A stretch of DNA of 64,000 nucleotides from CAZUCE01 sp964619265 (GTDB lineage Bacteria > Planctomycetota > UBA1135 > GCA-002686595). Below are positions 1-9,082 of this stretch, piece after piece. Numbering within the stretch: the first letter of the stretch is position 1; each line of letters opens with the position of its first letter. The notes under the pieces were generated by a model. That model was not told the DNA's origin and did no database searches. It was given only the letters and a program-made list of their open reading frames with translations. The translations under genes and the position numbers were made by a program. Location: assembly GCA_964619265.1 (NCBI GenBank), contig CAZUCE010000018.1:1-64000 (forward strand). Reading direction: 5' to 3'.

Positions 1-8
1 GCACCGTA

Positions 9-725
9 TTACCGATCTACCGGGGGGGGGTCCGGGCTCGTGCGCGCTCCGTGTTCGGCGCAGATTGCAAGCCGGTGACCACTGGGCAAGGCTTCTTCGC
101 GGTAGGACCAGCCCTGGCGGAGCGCGGATTCTTGCGGTGCACGCACCAGCCGCCAGCCGCCCTCCTCGGGAGGGAGGAAACGGTGGGCGGCAAAGTCGAT
201 CCCAAACCCGATCCCGAGGGCCTTGGCGTAGCTTTCCTTGAGCGTCCAAAGGCGGAAGAACCGATCGCGTTGCTCGTCGCTCTCGCCGGTGGACAGCATC
301 CATTCGATCTCCTCGGGCGCAAAAACCCGCGGCGCGATCTCGGCGGGATCGGTCTTTCGGTCGACGGCTTCCACGTCGATCCCAACCCTTCCTCCCCAGG
401 CGATGGCGACGGCGATCCGGCCGCGGGTGTGGGAGAGATTCGTGTCGAAGTCGCGAATCGGCGGGTTCACGACGAACGGCTTGCCGTGCTGACCGATCTG
501 AAAAACCAAGTCTGCTGGGTCGCAGCCAAATTCCTCAGCCAAGCAGCGCCTCCAAAAGGCGTGAGCCGCCACAAAAAGGTCGCGGTCTGGGTCCCGGTGA
601 AACCGCGCGGCGCGGGCCAACTCGTCTGCATCGAGCCAGGCCCGTGCGACTTCCTCTCCGACCGAATCCAGAAATCCGTGCGGATCGGTTTCAGCAAACC
701 GAACAGGAATCGCTTCGGAACTCAT
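9..725 (-). CDS. 4'-phosphopantetheinyl transferase (Sfp/AcpT family)
   Basis: Transfers the phosphopantetheine arm of coenzyme A to a serine of acyl or peptidyl carrier proteins. The 238-residue product carries the family's two signatures: GIDVEAVD around residues 115-122 (Mg2+-binding acidic residues) and WTLKESYAK around 160-168 (the W-x-x-KE-x-x-K motif). The upstream SHTRG at about 98-102 matches the family's SH(T/S) block. Length fits Sfp-type rather than the shorter AcpS-type enzymes. An in-frame TTG lies three codons upstream; the ATG at 725 is preferred. The gene lies 199 bases downstream of guaA on the same strand with no strong terminator between, so read-through is possible. Which carrier protein it serves cannot be told, because no fatty-acid or polyketide genes are nearby. 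Confidence 0.9.
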   Translation of the reverse strand: MSSEAIPVRFAETDPHGFLDSVGEEVARAWLDADELARAARFHRDPDRDLFVAAHAFWRRCLAEEFGCDPADLVFQIGQHGKPFVVNPPIRDFDTNLSHTRGRIAVAIAWGGRVGIDVEAVDRKTDPAEIAPRVFAPEEIEWMLSTGESDEQRDRFFRLWTLKESYAKALGIGFGIDFAAHRFLPPEEGGWRLVRAPQESALRQGWSYREEALPSGHRLAICAEHGARTSPDPPPVDR

Positions 726-933
726 TGCCAGCAAGAGCTCGCCCCGGCGAACGCGAAAGGGGCCACCCGGCAGGCGAGGACCGCGAGCGGCGGTCCAAGG
801 TCGTGCTCGCCCCGAGAGGCGGCTCCATTCTCGGATGCACTCATGCTCTCTCGGCTCCGCAGGAAACCGTTCCCGTCAACACCGCCCGGTGGCCGGCAGA
901 AAGCAGCGGGTCGCACTCGGCCAAAGGGGCATT

Positions 934-2499
934 CTATTCCCACTCGATCGTGGACGGCGGCTTCGAACTGATGTCCAACACGACCCGGTTGATGCCGCGG
1001 ACCTCCCCGATGATGCGGCCTGAGATTTTCTCGAGCAGCTCTTTGGGTAGGTAGGACCAATCGGCGGTCATCGCGTCTTCGGATTCGACGATGCGCAGAG
1101 CGATGGTGTGCTCGTAGGTGCGGGCATCCCCCATCACCCCCACGGATTTGACGGGCAGCAAGACGGCGAAGTATTGCCACAGGGAGACGTGGGCTCCGGC
1201 GGCTTCGATTTCGGAGGTGACGATCGCGTCGGCTTCGCGCAGCAGCGCGGTGCTCTTCGGCGTGACCTCGCCAAGGATACGGACCGCCAGCCCGGGGCCA
1301 GGGAAGGGCTGGCGATCGACGGTCGAGTCGGCCAAGCCGAGGGCGCGGCCGATGGCCCGAACCTCGTCCTTGAAGAGCTCGCGGAGGGGCTCGACGAGCT
1401 CCATCTCCAGGTCCTCGGGCAGGCCCCCGACGTTGTGATGACTCTTGATGACGGCGGTCGAGCCGCCGTGGGCCGCGACCGATTCGATCACGTCGGGATA
1501 CAGCGTGCCCTGGCCGAGAAAGCCAGCGTCCCCGAAGCGCTTGGCCTCTTCGCGGAACACCTCGACGAACTCGTAGCCGATGCGCTTGCGCTTGGTCTCG
1601 GGGTCGGTGACGCCTTCGAGCTGCTTGAGGAAGCGTGCGCCAGCGTCGACCACGGTCAGATCCATCTGGAATTCGCCGCGGAACAGCTCTTCGACCGCGG
1701 CGCGCTCGTCTTTGCGGAGCAGACCGTTGTCCACGAAGATGCAGTGCAAGCGCTCGCCGATCGCCCGGTGCAAAAGAACGGCAGCCACCGAGCTGTCGAC
1801 TCCTCCGGAAAGGCCCAGGACGACCTCGCCGGTCTCGCCGACTTGCTCGCGGACCTTTTCGATCTCGCGCTCCGCGATGTTCTCCGGAGACCACGTGCCC
1901 TCGGAGCCGCAAACCCGCACGAGGAAATTCTCGAGCACTTCGCGGCCGCGCACGGTGTGGGTGACTTCGGGGTGGAATTGGAGCCCGTAGAACCCGCGCT
2001 CGCGATCGGCGATGGCAGCCACCGGACAGTTGGCCGAGCGCGCTGCGACGGCGAAGCCCGGAGGTGGCTGTTCGACGGAATCCCCGTGGCTCATCCAGAC
2101 CACGGTGTGACCTTCGATGCCGGCGAACACGCCGTCCGGTTCGACCACCGTCATCGACGTCCTGCCGTACTCGCGCGAATCGCTGGCCTTGACGTCACCA
2201 CCGAGCTCGCGAGCCATCCACTGCATGCCGTAGCAAATGCCGAGGATCGGAACACCAAGTTCCAAGATCGCGGGATCGAGCTGCGGCGCGTCCGCGTCGT
2301 AGACCGAGGATGGACCGCCCGACAAAACGATGCCGCACAGTTCCATGGAACGAGCGACCTCCAGGGCACGGCTGGCTGGAGCGATTTCGCACCAGGTGCG
2401 CGCTTCGCGAATTCGGCGGGCGATGAGCTGCGCGTACTGGGCGCCGAGATCGACGACCAGGACGCCCCGCTGGGCAGCAATGGCTTGGTCCTTCGTCAC
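934..2499 (-). CDS. guaA: GMP synthase (glutamine-hydrolysing)
   Basis: Converts XMP to GMP using ATP and glutamine, the last step of guanine nucleotide synthesis in the cytoplasm. The 521-residue protein has an N-terminal class I glutamine amidotransferase domain: GICYGMQW with nucleophile Cys89, and FHPEVTHT supplying the His and Glu of the triad. The ATP-pyrophosphatase domain follows, with P-loop GLSGGVDSS near residue 229, and then the GMP synthase C-terminal dimerisation domain ending in IEWE, as is usual. Length is typical. The start is a GTG at 2499 that overlaps the guaB stop as GTGA, so the two genes are co-transcribed and probably translationally coupled. No riboswitch was recognised. 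Confidence 0.98.
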   Translation of the reverse strand: MTKDQAIAAQRGVLVVDLGAQYAQLIARRIREARTWCEIAPASRALEVARSMELCGIVLSGGPSSVYDADAPQLDPAILELGVPILGICYGMQWMARELGGDVKASDSREYGRTSMTVVEPDGVFAGIEGHTVVWMSHGDSVEQPPPGFAVAARSANCPVAAIADRERGFYGLQFHPEVTHTVRGREVLENFLVRVCGSEGTWSPENIAEREIEKVREQVGETGEVVLGLSGGVDSSVAAVLLHRAIGERLHCIFVDNGLLRKDERAAVEELFRGEFQMDLTVVDAGARFLKQLEGVTDPETKRKRIGYEFVEVFREEAKRFGDAGFLGQGTLYPDVIESVAAHGGSTAVIKSHHNVGGLPEDLEMELVEPLRELFKDEVRAIGRALGLADSTVDRQPFPGPGLAVRILGEVTPKSTALLREADAIVTSEIEAAGAHVSLWQYFAVLLPVKSVGVMGDARTYEHTIALRIVESEDAMTADWSYLPKELLEKISGRIIGEVRGINRVVLDISSKPPSTIEWE

Positions 2500-3953
2500 T
2501 CTTGGAAGTAGTTCGGGGACTCCTTCGTGATCGTCACATCATGGGGATGGCTCTCGCGCATCGCCGCGGCGCCGATGCGGACAAACCGCGCGCGCTTCCA
2601 CAGCTCTTGAATCGTAGGCGAACCGCAGTAGCCCATTCCGGCGCGGATGCCGCCGACCTGCTGGAACACGAACGGCGCCAGCTTGCCCTTGTAGGGAACC
2701 ATCCCCTCGATGCCCTCGGGCACCAGCTTGTCGGCTTCCTGCACGTGGCCCTGGGCATAGCGTTCCTTCGAGCCTTCGACCATCGCGCCCAGCGAGCCCA
2801 TCCCGCGCACGGCCTTGAAGCTGCGGCCCTTGTAGAGAATCTTCTCTCCGGGGCTCTCCGCCACGCCGGCCAGCAGGCTTCCGACCATCGTGGCCGAGGC
2901 TCCCGCGGCAAGCGCTTTGACCAGGTCGCCTGAAAAGCGGATGCCCCCGTCGGCGATGACTGGAACGTCTGCGTCGTGGGCGACTTCGCAGGCCGCAAGC
3001 ACCGCGCTGAGCTGTGGGACCCCGACGCCTGCGACTATGCGCGTGGTGCAGATCGAGCCGGGGCCGATGCCGACTTTGATGCCGTCCGCACCGGCGTCGA
3101 TCAGGTCGCGCGCGGCATCTTTGGTTGCGATGTTGCCAGCCACCACATCGACCGAGTGCTCGCGCTTGAGGCGCTTGACCGTCTCCAGAACATTCGAGGT
3201 GTGGCCGTGGGCCGTGTCGACGATCAACACGTCCACGCCGGCTCCAACCAGGCCCGCCGCGCGATCGTAGTCGTGAACACCGATCGCCGCGCCGACGCGC
3301 AGACGCCCGCGCTCGTCGGTGTTGGAATGCGGAAACTTGTCGAGCCCCAGCACGTCTTTCATGGTGATCAAACCGCGCAACCGATTCTCGGCATCGCAAA
3401 TCACCAGCTTCTCGACTTTGTGTTGAAACAACAGCTCGCGGGCCTCGGCCAGGGAGGTACCGGGCGGCGCCGAAACCAGCGGGGCGTGGGTCATTACGTC
3501 GTCGACCGGTGTATCGGGGCTGGTCTCGAACCGGCAATCCCGGCGGGTCAGGATGCCGACCACTCGCTGGTCTTCCTCAACGATCGGCAGCCCCGAGATG
3601 TTCTGACGCGCCATGATCTCGCGGGCCTGGGCCATCGTCGCGCCGGGCGGCAGGGTGACCGGATCCAAAATCACTCCGTTGGCCGAGCGCTTGACCTTGT
3701 CGACCTCGTTCACCTGGCCTTCGATGGGGAAGTTGCGGTGAATGACGCCCAGGCCGCCCTCGCGGGCCAAAGCCACGGACAGTTCCCACTCGGTGACGGT
3801 GTCCATCGCGGCGGACACGAGCGGAATGTTGAGCGGGACGTTGCGCGACACCCGCGTGCGGACGTCCACGTCCTTGGGCAGGACGTCGGAGCGCTGCGGC
3901 TCGAGCAGCACGTCGTCGAAGGTCAGGCCTTCGCGAAACGCATCGGCGGTCAT
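2496..3953 (-). CDS. guaB: IMP dehydrogenase
   Basis: Oxidises IMP to XMP with NAD+, the committed step towards GMP. The 485-residue protein has the usual (beta/alpha)8 barrel interrupted by a tandem CBS (Bateman) module at about residues 95-205, where GILTRRD and GLITMKD mark the two CBS repeats. The active-site loop is GIGPGSICTTR with catalytic Cys302. The flap motif and the C-terminal YCG region are present (GMGYCGS near residue 454). It is the first gene of guaB-guaA and overlaps guaA by four bases. It is divergent from the glycosyltransferase at 4250 across a 296-base gap that should hold both promoters. Confidence 0.98.
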   Translation of the reverse strand: MTADAFREGLTFDDVLLEPQRSDVLPKDVDVRTRVSRNVPLNIPLVSAAMDTVTEWELSVALAREGGLGVIHRNFPIEGQVNEVDKVKRSANGVILDPVTLPPGATMAQAREIMARQNISGLPIVEEDQRVVGILTRRDCRFETSPDTPVDDVMTHAPLVSAPPGTSLAEARELLFQHKVEKLVICDAENRLRGLITMKDVLGLDKFPHSNTDERGRLRVGAAIGVHDYDRAAGLVGAGVDVLIVDTAHGHTSNVLETVKRLKREHSVDVVAGNIATKDAARDLIDAGADGIKVGIGPGSICTTRIVAGVGVPQLSAVLAACEVAHDADVPVIADGGIRFSGDLVKALAAGASATMVGSLLAGVAESPGEKILYKGRSFKAVRGMGSLGAMVEGSKERYAQGHVQEADKLVPEGIEGMVPYKGKLAPFVFQQVGGIRAGMGYCGSPTIQELWKRARFVRIGAAAMRESHPHDVTITKESPNYFQE

Positions 3954-4249
3954 CTAAACCCCTGGGGAGAGAGGAGCCTCTGGAGAGGGTCCGGGTCGGC
4001 GGGAGGGAAGGGGCCGATCGTAGCCCTCCTCGCGGAACGACCCAAGGGCACCGGGCCAGAACCGGCGGGCGCCACGGATCCCCGCCCAGGTCCTAAGCCC
4101 AGACGCCATTCCCCGGCAAACCCTGCCCGGGCTGGCTTCCGGGGCAGTCCAGCTCCATCCTCGGGGACCCGGTCGAACATCGGCCCGTCCGGCCCCGCTC
4201 ATCACGGCGCCGCCTTCCCCCTTCCTTCTCCCCTCGCTTCCTCAAGAAG
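3954..4249. promoter_or_regulatory. Divergent intergenic region between guaB and the GT4 gene
   Basis: This 296-base GC-rich gap separates two divergently oriented genes and must contain the guaB-guaA promoter on the minus strand and the promoter of the glycosyltransferase-aceE run on the plus strand. I see no clear -35/-10 pair, no palindromic operator and no riboswitch fold. Small open frames here have no protein-like character. Confidence 0.4.
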
Positions 4250-5413
4250 ATGAGCACCGATGCTCCGATTCGGGTACTGCACGTGTTCCCGAGCTTCGAG
4301 ATCGGGGGCTCCCAGGCGCGCACCACGCGACTGATCGACCGGCTGGGCGAGGGGTTTGAACACGCCGTCCTGAGCCTCTCCGGAAACACCGACGCCCGCG
4401 AACGCATCGCCCGCCCGGATCGGGTGAGCTGGCCCCAAGCGCCCCCGAAGGCCGGCAGCCGAGCGACGGCGGGCCAACTGCGCGAGCTGCTGGCAAACCA
4501 CGCGCCGGATGTCCTGTGCACCTACAACTGGGGCTCCGTCGATGCGTTGTTCGCCCGGCGCCGCCTGGCCTCACCCGCTCGGCCGGGAGCCCTCCACCAC
4601 GAGGACGGTTTCGGCGCGGACGAAGTGAGCGGCCCCAAGCTCAGGCGCTCGCTCGCCCGGCGCTTCCTGCTGCGCGGAGCCCACGGCGTTGTGGTGCCCT
4701 CGACCCTCTTGCAGGGTCTGGCCCGTCGGTCCTGGGGCGTTCCGGATCGACGCCTCCACCTGGTCCCGAACGGGGTCGACGCAGAACGCTTCGCCCCCGG
4801 CGAAGGCGGGCCGGAGCTTCGGGCCGAGCTGGGCATCCCGGCTGCTGCCCGCGTGATCGGCTGCGTCGGGGGGCTTCGGCCCGAGAAAAATTTAGGCCGA
4901 GCCCTGGCCGCCCTCGAGGAGCTTCCCGAGGACGTCCACCTGATCCTGGTCGGGGACGGACCGCAGCGGAGCGAGCTCGAACGGCGCGCCGCCGCAGGAA
5001 AAACCGCCGGTCGCGTCCACTTCGCCGGGGCCCGCCGCGACACCGCCCCCTGGTACCGGGCCTTCGACCTGTTCCTGCTGCCCTCGGACACCGAACAAAT
5101 GCCCATCGCTCTCGTCGAAGCCATGGCGAGCGAACGGGCCGCGGTGAGTACCATAGTCGGCGATGTCGCGACGATCCTGCCGCCCGAACAACATCCGTAC
5201 ATGGTCCCCCTGGGCGCCCTCCGGGGAGGCCCACCGGGGAACGCGAGGGATGTGGCCCGAGCTCTCCGAGAGCTGCTGGACAACCCGCAGCGGGCCGCCG
5301 AGCTGGGCGCAGCCAACCGAGCTCGCGCCGTCGCGGAATTCTCCGAGGAACGCATGGTCCAGCGATTCAGCGACCTCTACCGCTCGGCAGCCCGCCGCCG
5401 GGATGGAAGTTGA
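4250..5413 (+). CDS. Glycosyltransferase family 4 (GT-B fold)
   Basis: A 387-residue retaining glycosyltransferase of the GT4 (group 1) type that adds a sugar from a nucleotide-sugar donor to a glycan or lipid acceptor. The N-terminal Rossmann half begins RVLHVFPSFEIGGSQ, a glycine-rich acceptor-side loop typical of the family. The C-terminal half has VPNGVD near residue 177, the GGLRPEKNL donor-binding block near 207 and the E-x7-E motif in SDTEQMPIALVEAMA (around 280-294). There is no membrane segment, so it is cytoplasmic or peripheral. AAGAAG just before the ATG could act as a weak ribosome site. Donor and acceptor cannot be inferred. The downstream aceE-like gene may overlap its end if an upstream start is used. 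Confidence 0.9.
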   Translation: MSTDAPIRVLHVFPSFEIGGSQARTTRLIDRLGEGFEHAVLSLSGNTDARERIARPDRVSWPQAPPKAGSRATAGQLRELLANHAPDVLCTYNWGSVDALFARRRLASPARPGALHHEDGFGADEVSGPKLRRSLARRFLLRGAHGVVVPSTLLQGLARRSWGVPDRRLHLVPNGVDAERFAPGEGGPELRAELGIPAAARVIGCVGGLRPEKNLGRALAALEELPEDVHLILVGDGPQRSELERRAAAGKTAGRVHFAGARRDTAPWYRAFDLFLLPSDTEQMPIALVEAMASERAAVSTIVGDVATILPPEQHPYMVPLGALRGGPPGNARDVARALRELLDNPQRAAELGAANRARAVAEFSEERMVQRFSDLYRSAARRRDGS

Positions 5414-5549
5414 CCGCCGCTCGGACCATGATTCGTCTCAGCTCGCCCCCGGAACCCTGGAGCTCCGCGAGCCCACTTCCTCCGCGAGAACCCCCGCAAA
5501 GGCGCTCGTCGCCCCTCACGCCCTTGAAGCCTCTCACGACGCTGTCCCG

Positions 5550-8426
5550 ATGACTCCCGGAGCCTTGGAAACCAAACCCTCCGCCACCGCCGATCTCGAC
5601 CTCGTCCGCCGCTGCCGCGATCGAGCCTTCGCCCAGATGGTCGCGATGATCCACATCGCGAACAAAGAGCGCGAGACGATGCCCGGCGACCCCAAGGTTG
5701 GTGGTCACCCGGCGGCCTGCGCCAGTGCGGCAGACGTGCTCGGCGCCCTGCATCTTCTGGTCCGCAAACCCCAGGACTACGTCGCTTGCAAGCCACACGC
5801 CTCGCCGATCGACCACGCCTACCACCACCTCATGCGCCTGTTCCGGCGCGAGGACGGAACCTGGCTCGACGAGGAAACCCAAAAGGCGACGATGCACCGG
5901 CTGCGCAAATTTGCGGAGCCCGGCGCCAGCGACGTCTTCCAGAGCTATCACGCCAAGGCCGACCCGGACTCGTTCCATTTCCTGCCCTCGGGCACGGTCG
6001 GCATTCCGCCGGTCAACTCGCTCTTCCTCGCCCTCGCGCACGAATTTGCTGAGAGCCAGGGCCTCGAGGCCGAGGGCTACCAACTGCCCGAGGACGTTCA
6101 CTTCTGGTCGCTGATGGGCGACGGCGAGTTCCGCGAAGGTTCGCTGCACGAGGCGTTCCCCGAAGCCTCCGAGCGCGGCCTGGCCAACGTCACCTGGATC
6201 CTGGACTACAACCGCCAAAACCTCGACGGCACGCGCCTGACCAACGAGAACCTGGTCGGCGCCAAGGACTCCGATCGCGCTGCCCAGCTTGCGTTGGCAA
6301 ACGGTTGGAAGGTGATCCAGCTCCGACACGGCTCCGTGCGTCGCGAGATGTTTGAACGCAAGGGCGGCGAGGCCTTCCAACGCTTCCTCGAGCGCGATCT
6401 CTCCGACTACGAATTCCAACACCTGCTGTTCGGCAACGACGCCAAGGCGATCCGCGACGCGGCTCTGCGCCTGACCCCGGAAACCAAGGCGTTCCTGCGC
6501 GACGCGGACGACGACGAATTGGTCCGTGGATTCCGCGATCTGGGCGGGCACGACCTGGCGCTGATCACGCGCGCGCTCGAGTCCGCTCGCAACGACGATA
6601 CGGCGCCGTATTTCTTGGTCGCGCACACGGTCAAAGGCCGCGGGCTCGCCGACTGCGGTCACCCGGCCAACCATTCGAGCCTACCCTCCAAGAAAGAGGT
6701 CGAAGAAGTGCTCGAGCGCAATGGGCTGAGCTTCGCTCAGCCTTTCGAGCTGTTCGAGCAGGGCACCGCAGAAGACACATTCCTGCGCGAGCGTTCGGAA
6801 GTCTTCCGGCGTCACATCGAGGCCAACGACGACAAGATTCTGCGCAACCGCGAGCTCGCCGACCGCGCGGTCGACGAGGCGGGAGGCGTGCCCGACGCGC
6901 TCGACGTGGACCTGTCGCTGTACCCGATGGTTCACACCCAACAAATGTGGGGGCAACTGGCTGCCAAGATGATCCGGATTGGCACCCACGGTTCGGGCGC
7001 GCGTCCGATCGGCGGTGCTGAGAAAGACTTGGATGAGACCGAACAACGCTGGGCCCCCGCCGCGCGTTGGTTCCTCACCATGTCGCCGGACGTGGGCACC
7101 AGCACGCAGATCGCCGCGACGATGAACTCGCGCATTTACGGACCGGTCGTCGATGTCGATCAGGACGGCGAGCAGGACCTGCCCGAATTCGATGTGCGTC
7201 ACCCTGAGATGATCGCGGCCCAGGACCGGGGCAATCACCACCTGCGCTTCGAAATCACCGAGGCGAATACGATGAGCGCCCTCGGCTCGTTCGGAAAGAT
7301 GGGTGCCTACACCGGCCTGCCCTTCGTTCCGGTGATGACGGTCTATGACTTCTTCATCAAGCGCGCGCTCGACCAGCTTTATTACGACCTCTACTGGGGC
7401 GCCGAGTTCATCCTGCTCGGCACGCCCTCGGGCGTCACGCTGTCGCCCGAAGGCGCCCAGCACTCGTGGAAGTCCGACATCCAAATGCCGGGCTTGGTCA
7501 CCTGGGAGCCGTCGTTCGCGGTGGAGCTGGACTGGATTCTCTCGGACGCGGTCAAGCGACAGTTCGAGCGCCGCAACGAAGGCCGCAACGGCGTCCTGAT
7601 CCGCGCCGTAACCCGGTCCCTGCCCCAGAAGATGCTGCTCGAGCACCTTCGCAATCAAAGGCGGTTCTGCGCCGGCTTGCCCGAGGACGCGCTGCTCAAG
7701 CCGGCCGGGGAAGGCGAAGAGTGGGGCGACGCGCTCGACGTGGGGACTCTCCAAAACATCCCCGACGCCGAGATCTTCGAGTCGATCCGGCGGGACTGCC
7801 TGGAAGGCGCCTACACCCTGATCGACTGGCGCGGATACGCCGGCTACGAGCCCGGGGATAACGTGGTCCAGCTGTTCTGCCTCGGCGCGCTCGTGACCGA
7901 GGCCATCGATGCCTCCAAGGCCCTGCTCGCGCTCGGCATCTTCGCCAACGTTCACGTGGTCAGCTCGCCGGAACTGCTGTGCGGCATCCTGGCCCACAAG
8001 AACGACTACCGCCAGCTGCGCGAGGGCCTCGGAGTTTCCGGAGACCTGTACCTGCAGCTCGCCGGGCAAACGGCGAATTCCGCGGAACTGGTGGGCCTCG
8101 CCGGCCGGCGGGTTCCGATCGTCGCGGTCCTCGACGGCGAAGCCGGTCTGCTTGACAACCTGGGTTCGATCGTGGGTGTGCGCCAGATCACCTGCGCGGT
8201 CCGTCGCTTTAGCAAGTGCGGCCGTCCCGACCAGGTCTTCGGTTACCAGTCGATCGACTCCGGGGCCGTCATCGATGCGGCGGGCCGGGCTCTATCCGAA
8301 ACGGCGCTTGAGGATCTGGTCGTCCCGCGCAACGTGCTGGAAGCTCTGGCCGGGACCGCTCGTCCCGCGACGCGCCCCCACTGGCGCGAACTGTGGCCGG
8401 TCAGCCCCGGCGAGAACGAAGCGTGA
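5550..8426 (+). CDS. aceE: AceE-like pyruvate dehydrogenase E1 (homodimeric, ThDP-dependent)
   Basis: A thiamine-diphosphate enzyme of the AceE/transketolase superfamily, expected to decarboxylate pyruvate (or a related 2-oxoacid) and pass the acetyl group to an E2 lipoyl domain. The first third holds GGHPAACASAAD and the ThDP/Mg2+ motif MGDGEFREG (about residues 189-197) followed by DYNRQNLDGT (219-228), matching the GDGE...N-QRLDG pattern of AceE. The middle resembles the transketolase pyrimidine-binding domain and the end the transketolase C domain. Length from the ATG at 5550 is 958 residues, against about 890 for E. coli AceE. The frame opens further upstream; an ATG at 5403 overlaps the preceding gene by 11 bases and would add 49 low-complexity residues. 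No E2 or E3 gene is in the window, so substrate is inferred. Confidence 0.85.
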   Translation: MTPGALETKPSATADLDLVRRCRDRAFAQMVAMIHIANKERETMPGDPKVGGHPAACASAADVLGALHLLVRKPQDYVACKPHASPIDHAYHHLMRLFRREDGTWLDEETQKATMHRLRKFAEPGASDVFQSYHAKADPDSFHFLPSGTVGIPPVNSLFLALAHEFAESQGLEAEGYQLPEDVHFWSLMGDGEFREGSLHEAFPEASERGLANVTWILDYNRQNLDGTRLTNENLVGAKDSDRAAQLALANGWKVIQLRHGSVRREMFERKGGEAFQRFLERDLSDYEFQHLLFGNDAKAIRDAALRLTPETKAFLRDADDDELVRGFRDLGGHDLALITRALESARNDDTAPYFLVAHTVKGRGLADCGHPANHSSLPSKKEVEEVLERNGLSFAQPFELFEQGTAEDTFLRERSEVFRRHIEANDDKILRNRELADRAVDEAGGVPDALDVDLSLYPMVHTQQMWGQLAAKMIRIGTHGSGARPIGGAEKDLDETEQRWAPAARWFLTMSPDVGTSTQIAATMNSRIYGPVVDVDQDGEQDLPEFDVRHPEMIAAQDRGNHHLRFEITEANTMSALGSFGKMGAYTGLPFVPVMTVYDFFIKRALDQLYYDLYWGAEFILLGTPSGVTLSPEGAQHSWKSDIQMPGLVTWEPSFAVELDWILSDAVKRQFERRNEGRNGVLIRAVTRSLPQKMLLEHLRNQRRFCAGLPEDALLKPAGEGEEWGDALDVGTLQNIPDAEIFESIRRDCLEGAYTLIDWRGYAGYEPGDNVVQLFCLGALVTEAIDASKALLALGIFANVHVVSSPELLCGILAHKNDYRQLREGLGVSGDLYLQLAGQTANSAELVGLAGRRVPIVAVLDGEAGLLDNLGSIVGVRQITCAVRRFSKCGRPDQVFGYQSIDSGAVIDAAGRALSETALEDLVVPRNVLEALAGTARPATRPHWRELWPVSPGENEA

Positions 8427-9082
8427 CCGGAGGCGGCGAAGCAGCCGAGCCGGGCTCGCGCGGCTTCGCCGGCGGCGCTGGCTGGTCGAGATCTGCCCCG
8501 CGGCCCCAGGTGCACGAACCCGGTGACCCGCCGCAGTTCCCGGCGTTCCCGCGCAGGGAATCCGCGCAGGTCTACGACTCGCCCTGGTGCGGCCTGCGGC
8601 GCGATGTGGTCGAACTCCCCGGGGGCAAGCCCCAGGAGTACCACGTCTTCGAAATCACCAACGCGGTCGCCGTGGTGCCGGTACTGGAGGACGGCTCGAT
8701 CCTGATGCTGTGGCAGTACCGCTACCCCCACGGACGCAGCCACTGGGAGATTCCGGCCGGCCGGATGAATGAAGACGAGGATCCCGCCGAGACCGCGCGG
8801 CGCGAGCTGCTGGAAGAAACCGGACACGCCGCCAAGCAGTTGCTCCCCATGCCAGGCTTCTTCCCCACCAACGGGATCAGCGCGCACTACGCGCACCTGT
8901 TCCTGGGCATCGGCTGCACGCCGGACGGACCTGCGGAACCAGACGCATCCGAACAGATCCTGCTGCGCCCCTTCGCCCGCGACCAAGTGCGCGCTCGCCT
9001 GCGCCGCGGCACGTTCGCCGACGGCTTCACAGCGCTGGCGCTGTTCTATGCCCTCGACCATTTGGAGGAGACGGAACGGTGA
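8423..9082 (+). CDS. Nudix hydrolase, ADP-ribose pyrophosphatase-like
   Basis: Hydrolyses a nucleoside diphosphate linked to another moiety; the closest look is to ADP-ribose pyrophosphatases. The 219-residue product has a complete Nudix box with the pattern G-x5-E-x7-RE-x2-EE-x-G: GRMNEDE, then RRELLEETGH. The preceding WQYRYPHGR and WEIPAGRM are the usual ADPRase-type strand and lead-in. The first 40 residues are low-complexity. I chose the GTG at 8423, which overlaps the aceE-like stop as GTGA; an in-frame GTG at 8393 is a less likely alternative. The stop in turn overlaps the next gene by GTGA, so three genes look translationally chained. Substrate is not certain. Confidence 0.88.
   Translation: MTGGGEAAEPGSRGFAGGAGWSRSAPRPQVHEPGDPPQFPAFPRRESAQVYDSPWCGLRRDVVELPGGKPQEYHVFEITNAVAVVPVLEDGSILMLWQYRYPHGRSHWEIPAGRMNEDEDPAETARRELLEETGHAAKQLLPMPGFFPTNGISAHYAHLFLGIGCTPDGPAEPDASEQILLRPFARDQVRARLRRGTFADGFTALALFYALDHLEETER

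Noticed and set aside
777..797. Small hairpin between guaA and the phosphopantetheinyl transferase gene as a terminator
   Set aside because: The 7-bp stem has no T-run and is of a size expected by chance in GC-rich DNA.
1108..2511. Long open frame on the plus strand opposite guaA (467 codons)
   Set aside because: It is antisense to an unmistakable GMP synthase; such shadow frames are expected in GC-rich DNA and its translation has no recognisable domain.
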